This document shows positions 13,862 to 20,417 of a DNA stretch of 20,417 nucleotides, piece by piece. Below the pieces are notes generated by a model. It made no database searches. It saw nothing but the letters and a program-made list of their open reading frames with translations, and was not told where the DNA came from. Source of the DNA: an uncultured Allobaculum sp. (GTDB lineage: Bacteria; Bacillota_I; Bacilli_A; Erysipelotrichales; Erysipelotrichaceae); contig CAJTLE010000041.1 of NCBI GenBank assembly GCA_910577085.1, positions 1 through 20,417 of the forward strand, written 5' to 3'. The position numbers and the translations under genes were made by a program. Every line of letters begins with the position of its first letter. The first letter of the stretch is position 1.

Positions 13862-15316
13862 CTATTTGAGCTTGAGATCCTTTTTCATCCAGGCGATATC
13901 GCTTTGCAGGATATAGATTGAACAGCACCCTGGGGTGCAGTCAAAGACGGCATGACCGTTTTGATCAATCTGGACGGTGTGATCTTTGCGGGAAATATCT
14001 TCAAAAGTCAGCCCGGCATATTCAGGAAACAGCACTGTTTTCTGCTTACCATCGCCTATGGTGAACAACACCAGAACCGGATGACTGGAGCGGGCAATCC
14101 AGCAGGCTTTCTGGGCATCTTCATCAAACAGATCCACGATCGGTCCATCGAGCAGATGCGAGCGGATCCACATCATCTGTTCAAGCAGGGCAACTTTAGG
14201 AGACTTTGTTTTCCGGACACCTTCCAGATCTCCCAGGAATACGCAGGGAACCTGGCAGCGATAAAGCAGAATCAAAGCATAGGCCGCGGTTTTAAACCAG
14301 TCCATAATCCAGGATTCAAGCGCCTGACCAGGCTGGGTGTCATGATTATCAACAAACGCCACCGCATAGTCAGGATGCTTTTCACTCAACGTGCCATGAA
14401 ACAGCGTCCGCACATCATAATTGCCCCCTGAGCGGGAACAATCAAAAAGATGGTAGTGCAAAGGAACGTCAAACAGTTTCATGCAATGTTTTGTATCCCG
14501 GATAAACCCTTCCAGCTCCCCTAGATTGCCGCTCCAGTATTCACCAACCGCAAAGGCTCCAGCCTGGGTGTTTTGACGGACATGAGACAGCCAGCCGTCA
14601 AAGAAGGTGGAATCGATAGATTTTACCGCATCAAAACGAAATCCATTAATTCCAAACCGGTTCGTATACCAGACACCCCAGCGATAGAGCTCGTCTTTCA
14701 CCCAGGGAACAGAGTGGTCGATATCCATACCCATGATGTAATCAAAGTTGCCGGATTCTTTCGAAACATGCTCGGACCAGTGATGGCCGTCAAAAAGCAG
14801 AATCCAGCGTTCATGGTCCAGAAACCGGTCAGAAGCCTTAAAGCAGGAACTGTTCCAGATAAAGTCCGAATACATTCCCTTGCGACCGGGATAGGTGTAG
14901 CGGGAATACAGATCGGTCGTAAAGGGAGCGGCAACGGGATGATTGCGGTCACTTTCTGACATCGGCGTGACCCGGACGGATTCCAGTTCGTCTCCGCCCA
15001 TCCGGTGATTGAGAATGATATCCGCAATGACCTGAATGTGGCGATCGGATAAAGCTTTGATGGCAGCCTGATACTGACGGACATTTCCATATTTTGTCCG
15101 TACGGATCCTTTCTGGTTGAATTCACCAAGATCATAAGGATCATACAGACCATATCCGACATCTTTCTTGCCTTCGCGGCCTTTGGCAGCCGGCGGCATC
15201 CAGACCATGGTGACACCCAGTGTTTCCAGATGCGGGGCAGCCTTTTTCAGCCGGGTATAGGTAAATCCGTCAGCTCGTGTATACCATTGAAAATACTGAA
15301 GTAAGGTTTCGTTCAT
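13862..15316 (-). CDS. Cytoplasmic alpha-amylase (GH13)
   Basis: This 484-residue enzyme hydrolyses internal alpha-1,4 bonds of glucans. It starts NETLLQYFQWYTRADG, the typical beginning of the intracellular GH13_5-like amylases, and has no signal peptide. The conserved regions are present: DIILNHR (99-105), GFRFDAVK (225-232) with nucleophile Asp229, AVGEYW (256-261) with general acid Glu259, and FVDNHDT (321-327) with Asp326. A beta-sandwich C domain ends the protein. Being inside the cell, it probably works on imported maltodextrins or on glycogen and supplies sugars to the glycolytic genes alongside. AAAGGAG lies 15 bases before the start, longer than ideal. An in-frame TAA directly after that site rules out an earlier start. 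An inverted repeat at 15389-15409 lies in the upstream region. Confidence 0.95.
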   Translation of the reverse strand: MNETLLQYFQWYTRADGFTYTRLKKAAPHLETLGVTMVWMPPAAKGREGKKDVGYGLYDPYDLGEFNQKGSVRTKYGNVRQYQAAIKALSDRHIQVIADIILNHRMGGDELESVRVTPMSESDRNHPVAAPFTTDLYSRYTYPGRKGMYSDFIWNSSCFKASDRFLDHERWILLFDGHHWSEHVSKESGNFDYIMGMDIDHSVPWVKDELYRWGVWYTNRFGINGFRFDAVKSIDSTFFDGWLSHVRQNTQAGAFAVGEYWSGNLGELEGFIRDTKHCMKLFDVPLHYHLFDCSRSGGNYDVRTLFHGTLSEKHPDYAVAFVDNHDTQPGQALESWIMDWFKTAAYALILLYRCQVPCVFLGDLEGVRKTKSPKVALLEQMMWIRSHLLDGPIVDLFDEDAQKACWIARSSHPVLVLFTIGDGKQKTVLFPEYAGLTFEDISRKDHTVQIDQNGHAVFDCTPGCCSIYILQSDIAWMKKDLKLK

Positions 15317-15622
15317 AGCAGCAGTTTGTTACTCCTTTCCAGATGGAAGAAAGGCAGGCTGCCGATCTTCAAATCCGATTTATTCATTTCAATTCATATT
15401 TTGAATTGATTTTCCAACTGTACCATTGATTTTTACGGGAGGGCGCGAGGTCGATCGATTCTGGTGCAATTCGGACTGAAAGTTTCATGGGGTTCGTCTG
15501 GCGAAACCGCTATCGTCTGGTTCCAGAAGTAGAACAAAGCCAATTTACCGTCCGCAGGGGAGTCAGATGCCTGCAAGCCCGGACGCCCGCAAGAGTGGTC
15601 TGCAGTCTCACAGTCAGACATC
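15317..15622. other. Intergenic stretch between amylase and ABC operon
   Basis: No supported gene. The left part is AT-rich and holds the inverted repeat listed next. The right part (about 15430-15600) is GC-richer and foldable: GTCCG (15550-15554) and GCAGG (15554-15558) nest with CCTGC (15570-15574) and CGGAC (15580-15584), and CGTCTGG occurs twice near 15495-15520. A 63-codon minus frame (15433-15624) has no ribosome binding site and starts at the preceding terminator's T tract. Confidence 0.45.
15389..15409 (-). promoter_or_regulatory. Inverted repeat upstream of amylase, possible operator
   Basis: TCAATTCA (15389-15396) pairs perfectly with TGAATTGA (15402-15409) across 5 bases, 70-90 bases before the amylase start. 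No clean promoter overlaps it, and it is not a catabolite-response (cre) consensus. Regulatory role is inference. Confidence 0.35.
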
Positions 15623-15654
15623 AAAAAAGGCGTGTGATTTTGACCTCACACGCC
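15623..15654 (-). terminator. Terminator of the ABC transporter operon
   Basis: GGCGTGTGA (15629-15637) pairs perfectly with TCACACGCC (15646-15654). On the minus strand it is followed by TTTTTT. Confidence 0.92.
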
Positions 15655-15703
15655 CTGAAACAGAATCTGCACTGTAAAGCTGAAGCCTGGAAAAGCAGAG
15701 AGT

Positions 15704-18700
15704 CTATTCGACAGCTTTAAGGGATTCAACCATCTGAATATGACGCAGACTGTATTTCATGATGAAGTTAATAATCAAAGTAAAGAGCATGGTCAGACCC
15801 ACGGAGTAGGCATAGGACTGCCACAGGATGGTCCGTCCGAATCGAACGGTATCCAGCTCCGCCATGGAGATGATCAGACCGTGCAGGTAAATGCCCAGCA
15901 CCAGACCGACCAGACTGCCGATCAGAGCCAGAATAATGGTTTCGTTATTGACATAGGCATTGACTTCTTTTTCGGTAAAGCCAAGGACCTTGATGGTCGC
16001 AATCTCGCGCATTCGTTCACTGATATTGACGTTGGACAGGTTATACAGAACAACGAAGGCTAACATCGCTGCACAGATAATCAGAACCACGACAACGAGT
16101 TTGACGGTAGCGATCATTTCTATGAAGTTATCCTGCATGCTCGAATAGAAGGTTACCGAACGGACATCGTCATCCGCCATCAGACTGGTGCCAAGATCCG
16201 CTTCAAAGTCCGGATCTACACTTTCATTCTGGAGAAGAATGGTCGCCGAAGGGGTATCTTCGATGCCAAGCTGATCAAACAGCTTCTGGGTAATGAAGAT
16301 TTCCTGGCCGGTGTACTGTTCGAAAATACCAGTCACTTTTACTTTGACTTCCTGTTCGTATTCACTGGTCTTGAAGGTCAGCTCATCGCCAACACCAAGG
16401 CCAATCCGTTCAGCGGTCTGAACGGAGATCAGAGCCCCATCATCAGTCAGATGATCCAGGGAATCTTCAGACTCAGGATGGAACGTCGTGAAGTTTTCGT
16501 ATTTTTCAGGATCCGAAATGATGTTGAGGGTTGCCGCAACATCTTTACGGTCATAATGGACGGTAATAGGCAGAGCCTGGTAGGAAATCGTCTGATTGAC
16601 GCCTTCAATATCCTTAAGGCGTTCAGCCAGTGCTGCGGCTTCATCGGCATTCATGTAGTTTTCCGCCTTGACCATGGCATCGTAATGGCTGATCGCTTCA
16701 TACTGACGTGGAATAATATCGCTCAGTGAGTCATTCAGACCAAAACCGGCTAAGAGCAATGCCGAACAGCCGGAAATACCAATGACGGTCATGAAGAAAC
16801 GCTTCTTATACCGGAAAAGGTTTCGCAGCGTCACTTTCTGCATGAAGGAAAGACGGTGCCAGAACCACCCCACTCGCTCTAACAGAATGCGTTTACCGGC
16901 TTTGGCTGCTTTTGGACGCATTAACTGCGCCGGAACCTCGCGCATTTCCTTCGAGATGGAAAACCACGTGGCGGCAAGTACAATCAGGGTAACCAGGCCG
17001 GAAGCCGTTAACATGAGCATCGGCTGGAACTTGAAGTGGATTTCCTCCATGTTGTACATGACACCCCATGAGTTGTAGATAATCAATGGGAAGACAAACA
17101 TACCCACCGCACAGCCCAGAATCGATCCGAGAATCGAAGCCGAGCCGGCATAAAGCATATATTTGGCTGAAATCTGCATCCGGGAATAGCCCAGCGCTTT
17201 AAGGGTTCCCATTTCGTTTCGTTCTTCATCGACCATACGGGTCATCGTCGTCATGCACACCAGTGCAGCCACCAGAAAGAAGAAAACGGGGAAGACCGCC
17301 GCAATTCCATCCATCCGTTCGGCACACGCCTGATAGTCACGGTACGAATAATGGGAGTCCCGGTCGAGCACAATCCATTTGGCCCCCATGACATCGATTT
17401 TTTCACGGGCTTTGGCGAGCTGGTCATGGGCTTCACGGGACTGCTTTTCAAATTCCTTGACGCCTTTGTCGTATTCAGCCTGACCATCCTCGAGCTGTTT
17501 TTTGCCATCTTCGAGTTCAGCTTTGGAATCTTCCAGTTTCTTTTCACCGTCTTCGATCTGCTTTTTGGCATCCTCGAGCTGGGCTTTGGCTTCGGGCAGC
17601 TGCTGTTGTTTCGCCAGCAGCTGATCACGCTGCTCTTCAAGACTAGGCAGCTGCTTGATTCCCTCTTCAATCTGTTCGATCGCGTCATCGAGTTTGGCCA
17701 GGTTTTCACGGCCGGCCTCTTCTGAACCGCCGATCTGGGCAAGAATTTCATCCCGGTTATCATCAGTGGTCATTTCTGCCTGATTGATCCGGTTCATCAG
17801 GTTGTTTCGGGATTCGCGCAGAGAAGGAAGCAGCAGACTGTTTGGATTGAGATTTTCCAGGCTGTCGATGCGCTCATTCAGGGAATTGAGCTGTTCATAC
17901 AGTTTGGAGATCGTATCGGATGTTGTATTTAACGTCGGGAGCACGGCCAGAGCCGCGGTAAGCTGGGTACGCTGGTCTTGCAGATCTTCGAGCTGGGCTT
18001 CACCAGCCTTAATCTGGGCGATGCCGTCATTGAGCTGGTTCAGGCCATCTTCGAGCTGTTTCTTGCCATCTTCATACTCTTTCAGACCGTTTTCGTACTG
18101 GGTTTTCGAATCTGCCAGCGTCTGAACGCCTTCGTTGTACTGGCGCAGGCCATCGTCGTATTGAGCTCTGGCGTCATCGAGTTTCTTTTTGGCTTCATCC
18201 AGTTCATGCTGACCATCGAGCAGTTTGTCATTGACCTCCTGCTCTTTGGCATCCAGTTCATCATTGAAGCTCTGGATGTCTTTAGCCACCTGCTCATCGG
18301 CAATGGATTCAATCCGCTCAAGAACCGGAGTGGTCAGATCAAAGTAGGCATCACTGTACGTATCGAGATCTTTTGCCCCCTGAACGATGACATCCGCTTC
18401 GGTGTAGATATCGTTGGCCAGCACATCCTGCGGAACATAAATGAACGTATTGACCTGGCCGCTTCCGATCGCGGAAGAGCCCAGTTCATAGGACAGATAG
18501 TTTGGACTGTAGGCACTGCCCACGACTTTAAAGGTTGTGGTTTTCAAAGAATCATCGACAGGTGTCGAGTTTCCCGAATACAGTTCAATGGTATCCCCGA
18601 CTTCAAAGGTCGATCCCATGATCTTACCAGTCGCAGATGGACCCTGAATCAGACATTCGCCATCATTTTCCGGCATCCGGCCATCAACCAGTCTTGGTTT

Positions 18701-19048
18701 GTTGATTTTCTGATCATCCTGATAGGTGATCAGTTTGACAACCAGTTCCTTGGCGTCTTTTTTTGCCAGAAAGTCACTGGTGTACTGTCCCTGAACGTCT
18801 TCAACGCCATGAACCTCCTTTAAGGCATCCAGATCACTCTGGTTGATTCCGATCGTGGAATACACCTGAATATCCTGGAGGTTGTATTTATCCATGTAGG
18901 CATCTGCCGAGTTGGTCATGTCCGGCGCACTGGCTTTGATCCCCGCAAAGAAGGCGACCCCTAAGGCGACAATGAAGAGAATGGATAAGTATCGTCCAAG
19001 AGTATGGCGGATTTCAACAAGCAGATCCTTAAACAGAATGGGCGGCAT
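15704..19048 (-). CDS. ABC transporter permease with two FtsX domains and a long coiled coil
   Basis: This 1114-residue membrane protein is the permease of a MacB/FtsX-type ABC transporter. Hydrophobic segments lie near residues 19-37, 583-601, 632-656, 677-697, 749-769, 983-1003, 1037-1060 and 1079-1098. They give one N-terminal anchor plus two FtsX modules (about 577-700 and 978-1100), each starting with the typical ERxxEMGTLKALGYS or ERMREIATIKVLGFT coupling segment. Two folded extracytoplasmic domains are seen: about 40-240, and 770-980, the latter MacB-core-like. Between 242 and 550 runs a coiled coil rich in 7-residue QLEDGKKQLEDG-type repeats, broken around 360-450. Such transporters often move or pull on envelope substrates using ATP-driven motion, but the substrate here is unknown. 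Its ATG overlaps the ATPase stop codon by one base (TGATG), so translation is coupled. A strong terminator follows. Confidence 0.93.
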   Translation of the reverse strand: MPPILFKDLLVEIRHTLGRYLSILFIVALGVAFFAGIKASAPDMTNSADAYMDKYNLQDIQVYSTIGINQSDLDALKEVHGVEDVQGQYTSDFLAKKDAKELVVKLITYQDDQKINKPRLVDGRMPENDGECLIQGPSATGKIMGSTFEVGDTIELYSGNSTPVDDSLKTTTFKVVGSAYSPNYLSYELGSSAIGSGQVNTFIYVPQDVLANDIYTEADVIVQGAKDLDTYSDAYFDLTTPVLERIESIADEQVAKDIQSFNDELDAKEQEVNDKLLDGQHELDEAKKKLDDARAQYDDGLRQYNEGVQTLADSKTQYENGLKEYEDGKKQLEDGLNQLNDGIAQIKAGEAQLEDLQDQRTQLTAALAVLPTLNTTSDTISKLYEQLNSLNERIDSLENLNPNSLLLPSLRESRNNLMNRINQAEMTTDDNRDEILAQIGGSEEAGRENLAKLDDAIEQIEEGIKQLPSLEEQRDQLLAKQQQLPEAKAQLEDAKKQIEDGEKKLEDSKAELEDGKKQLEDGQAEYDKGVKEFEKQSREAHDQLAKAREKIDVMGAKWIVLDRDSHYSYRDYQACAERMDGIAAVFPVFFFLVAALVCMTTMTRMVDEERNEMGTLKALGYSRMQISAKYMLYAGSASILGSILGCAVGMFVFPLIIYNSWGVMYNMEEIHFKFQPMLMLTASGLVTLIVLAATWFSISKEMREVPAQLMRPKAAKAGKRILLERVGWFWHRLSFMQKVTLRNLFRYKKRFFMTVIGISGCSALLLAGFGLNDSLSDIIPRQYEAISHYDAMVKAENYMNADEAAALAERLKDIEGVNQTISYQALPITVHYDRKDVAATLNIISDPEKYENFTTFHPESEDSLDHLTDDGALISVQTAERIGLGVGDELTFKTSEYEQEVKVKVTGIFEQYTGQEIFITQKLFDQLGIEDTPSATILLQNESVDPDFEADLGTSLMADDDVRSVTFYSSMQDNFIEMIATVKLVVVVLIICAAMLAFVVLYNLSNVNISERMREIATIKVLGFTEKEVNAYVNNETIILALIGSLVGLVLGIYLHGLIISMAELDTVRFGRTILWQSYAYSVGLTMLFTLIINFIMKYSLRHIQMVESLKAVE

Positions 19049-19749
19049 CAGTATTCAATCTCCTGTGCACTCATTGGATGCTCGTTGATCTCAATGCTTT
19101 CGATCTTGCCGGAGCGGACCTTGATGATCTTGTCTCCGATCGGTGTCAAAGCCAGGTTGTGGGTGATGACAACCACAGTAGTCTTTTCTTTTTTACAGAT
19201 ATCCTGCAGCACCTGTAAGACCTGTTTTCCGGTTTTGTAGTCAAGAGCTCCTGTCGGCTCATCGCAAAGCAGTAGACGCGGGCTTTTGGCAATTGCACGG
19301 GCAATGGCGACACGCTGCTGTTCACCACCGGAAATCTGAGATGGAAAGTTGAACTTTCGCTCGGAAAGACCAACCGCATCCAGAGTCTGTTCAATGTTTT
19401 TCGGTGATTTGGAAATCTGACAGGCCAGTTCAACGTTTTCCATGACCGTCAGGTTTTGAATCAGGTTGTAAAACTGGAAGACAAATCCGACATCATCCCG
19501 TCGGTAGAGGGTGAGCTGCTTGTCGTTAAAGCCGCTGACAATCTTGTCGCCCACTTTGATCGTTCCCGCACTGCAGGTATCCATGCCGCCAAGCAGGTTC
19601 AGAATGGTCGATTTTCCGGCACCGGAAGCACCGGCGATAATGACAAATTCACCTTCTTCAATGTCAAAACTGACGCCATCAAGAGCATGGATGACCACTT
19701 CACCCATCGCATAATCCTTGCGGACGTCTTTGAATTCAATAAAACTCAT
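19048..19749 (-). CDS. ABC transporter ATP-binding protein (MacB/LolD-like)
   Basis: The 233-residue ATPase powers the FtsX-type permease encoded next. GASGAGKST (40-48) is Walker A, Gln92 the Q-loop, ISGGEQQ (139-145) the signature, LLLCDEP (159-165) Walker B with Glu164, and His197 in ITHN the switch histidine. It groups with the MacB/LolD/FtsE-like class by length and the SGGEQQR signature. I chose the ATG at 19749 because GAAAGGGGGA lies a few bases before it. An in-frame ATG 33 bases upstream would add MSTQNKKKGGT, which encodes that binding site and is unlikely. The stop overlaps the permease start. Upstream are a 14-bp palindrome (19770-19783) and small open frames described separately. 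Confidence 0.95.
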   Translation of the reverse strand: MSFIEFKDVRKDYAMGEVVIHALDGVSFDIEEGEFVIIAGASGAGKSTILNLLGGMDTCSAGTIKVGDKIVSGFNDKQLTLYRRDDVGFVFQFYNLIQNLTVMENVELACQISKSPKNIEQTLDAVGLSERKFNFPSQISGGEQQRVAIARAIAKSPRLLLCDEPTGALDYKTGKQVLQVLQDICKKEKTTVVVITHNLALTPIGDKIIKVRSGKIESIEINEHPMSAQEIEY

Positions 19750-19769
19750 GGTTCCCCCTTTCTTTTTGT

Positions 19770-19783
19770 TTTGAGTGCTCAAA
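19770..19783 (-). promoter_or_regulatory. Palindrome before the ABC ATPase gene
   Basis: TTTGAGTGCTCAAA has 6-base arms around a 2-base centre, 21 bases before the ATPase start. It might be an operator or a small mRNA hairpin; no matching promoter is visible beside it. Confidence 0.35.
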
Positions 19784-19805
19784 GCCTGGAAAGGCAGGTG
19801 AGCAG

Positions 19806-19919
19806 TCAGTTCATGGTTGTGTAATCCTGTGTCTGCTTTTGAGCCGTATGGTCAGTTGGACAAACCAGCTCGAAAAATGGCTTGCGGCAAAAGCAGCCGC
19901 AGTCATCCAGCCGGCTCAC
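19806..19919 (-). CDS. Possible 37-residue Cys-rich small protein
   Basis: A GTG at 19919 follows GGAGGAGGA (plus 19927-19935) at a spacing of seven bases, one of the best ribosome binding sites in the window. The frame codes for 37 residues beginning MSRLDDCGCFCRKPFFELVC, with cysteines at 7, 9, 11 and 20, and a polar tail. The GTG overlaps the stop of an upstream hydrophobic frame as GTGA, the usual sign of coupled translation. It ends 56 bases before the ABC ATPase start, on the same strand. No family is recognised. It could be a metal-binding small protein, a secreted or exported peptide, a leader peptide, or chance. Confidence 0.4.
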   Translation of the reverse strand: MSRLDDCGCFCRKPFFELVCPTDHTAQKQTQDYTTMN

Positions 19920-20116
19920 CTAGCTGTCCTCCTCCAGAACGCAGAGAAATAAAGCAGACAAAGGAAAATCAGAAGCTTTCTGTCCACTGAAGAGAAGTAA
20001 TCTGGTTTTTCAGTCGGTCCTGAAAATTCCAGTCCGATCAACAGCCCAATCAGAAAGAAGAGGATAGAACTCCAATGCAGCTTCCAGCACAGAAAATGCG
20101 CAGGCTGTCCAATGCT
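19916..20116 (-). pseudogene. Hydrophobic open frame without a normal start, possible broken membrane protein
   Basis: The minus-strand frame 20116-19916 is open for 66 codons and has two membrane-like segments, ILFFLIGLLIGLEF and LLIFLCLLYFSAFW, separated by a polar loop. It ends in TGA within a GTGA overlap with the Cys-rich frame. There is no ATG or GTG with a ribosome binding site at its beginning. The ATG at 20120 is in the neighbouring frame, so a one-base shift near the CCTCTTCTTTCTG run (about 20060) would be needed to join them. It may be a frameshifted gene, a sequencing slip, or chance. Confidence 0.3.
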
Positions 20117-20151
20117 TCATGGGCTGAAAACGCCAGCAGACAGGCAAAGCG

Positions 20152-20179
20152 ACTATATTTTAGCATTCCAGCCGGGCAA
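20152..20179 (-). promoter_or_regulatory. Candidate promoter upstream of ABC operon
   Basis: On the minus strand TTGCCC (plus 20174-20179) and TATAGT (plus 20152-20157) are 16 bases apart. An overlapping TGCTAAAAT is also possible as an extended -10. It would transcribe the two small frames and then the ABC genes, with a leader of about 400 bases before the ATPase. Confidence 0.45.
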
Positions 20180-20207
20180 AACACTTCCTCTTTCTGAAAT
20201 GATTCAG

Positions 20208-20213
20208 TATACA
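20208..20213 (+). promoter_or_regulatory. Weak candidate plus-strand promoter
   Basis: TATACA (20208-20213) has a poor -35 (TTCCTC, 20185-20190) at 17 bases. It could start a transcript of about 140 bases ending at the terminator at 20320-20358. Confidence 0.3.
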
Positions 20214-20319
20214 ACAGGGCCGTAAGAAAACGCCGCTTAAACGCCATTTGAAAAATCCCCGAAAACAGCCTGATTTTTGGTCATGTAAAGGCAATGTCAT
20301 TAAGTTAAGTAAGCTCAGG

Positions 20320-20358
20320 CTTCTAGCCGTCAGTTCTCTGATGGCGAGAAGTCTTTTT
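20320..20358 (+). terminator. Orphan plus-strand terminator near right edge
   Basis: CTTCT and GCCGTCAG (20320-20333, one internal mismatch) pair with CTGATGGC and AGAAG (20338-20351) around a TTCT loop, followed by TCTTTTTCG. No plus-strand gene precedes it since the convergent pyk terminator. AGCCTGA (20267-20273) can pair with TCAGGCT (20315-20321), which touches the stem base. Confidence 0.75.
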
Positions 20359-20417
20359 CGTTTTTGTAGGCCATTTTAGACGTTTTCGAAAAATGAACCA
20401 GTTTCATACACTTCTAA

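Noticed and set aside
15433..15624. 63-codon minus frame between amylase and ABC operon
   Set aside because: It begins in the T tract of the ABC terminator without any ribosome binding site.
16451..18823. Long plus-strand open frames opposite the ABC permease
   Set aside because: They mirror the strongly coding minus strand; the repeats come from the coiled coil read backwards.

Overview
The window reads as a chromosome segment of a low-to-medium GC Firmicute. The best guess is Erysipelotrichaceae-like (Erysipelotrichia). The reasons are the Shine-Dalgarno sequences before nearly every gene, the Firmicutes-type Spx regulator, the smpB-ssrA pair, the strong U-tract terminators, and a 120-residue protein that, from memory, resembles the N-terminal region of IS1634-like transposases of that group. 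The taxon is inference; no 16S or database comparison was possible.

Layout. 1-1060: a gene-free stretch with a perfect 15-bp hairpin, then a 73-residue helix-turn-helix protein and its terminator. 1200-2590: trans-translation module, smpB and then the tmRNA gene ssrA, whose promoter, tag reading frame and terminator can all be read. 2591-3837: AT-rich gene-free DNA, then a lone 120-residue gene with its own promoter, a foldable leader and a terminator. 3959-5830: a histidine phosphatase and a ketopantoate-reductase-like dehydrogenase. 5928-6092 (minus): tRNA-Ala(GGC) with promoter and terminator. 6363-7990: a peptidase S51-like protein with a puzzling start, and a doubtful small ORF. 8095-8697 (minus): spx. 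8700-9783: a long gene-free stretch with an orphan terminator and a 13-bp tandem repeat. 9784-11195: a class II Fic protein and a Bcp/PrxQ peroxiredoxin. 11255-13834: glycolysis, pfkA then pyk, each with its own promoter. 13862-15316 (minus): cytoplasmic GH13 alpha-amylase. 15623-19749 (minus): a two-gene ABC transporter, ATPase plus a 1114-residue tandem-FtsX permease with a very long coiled coil. 19806-20179 (minus): a promoter and two overlapping short frames just upstream of that operon. 20208-20358 (plus): a possible short RNA or attenuated leader.

How the parts relate. SmpB and tmRNA rescue stalled ribosomes and tag their products for proteolysis. Spx and the peroxiredoxin belong to thiol/oxidative stress defence. 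Amylase, PfkA and Pyk fit breakdown of internal or imported glucans through glycolysis. The ABC transporter substrate is unknown. Most genes are housekeeping. The places most likely to hold something undescribed are the leader plus lone gene at 3299-3837, the GTGA-overlapping small frames at 19806-20116, and the orphan terminators at 9220 and 20320.
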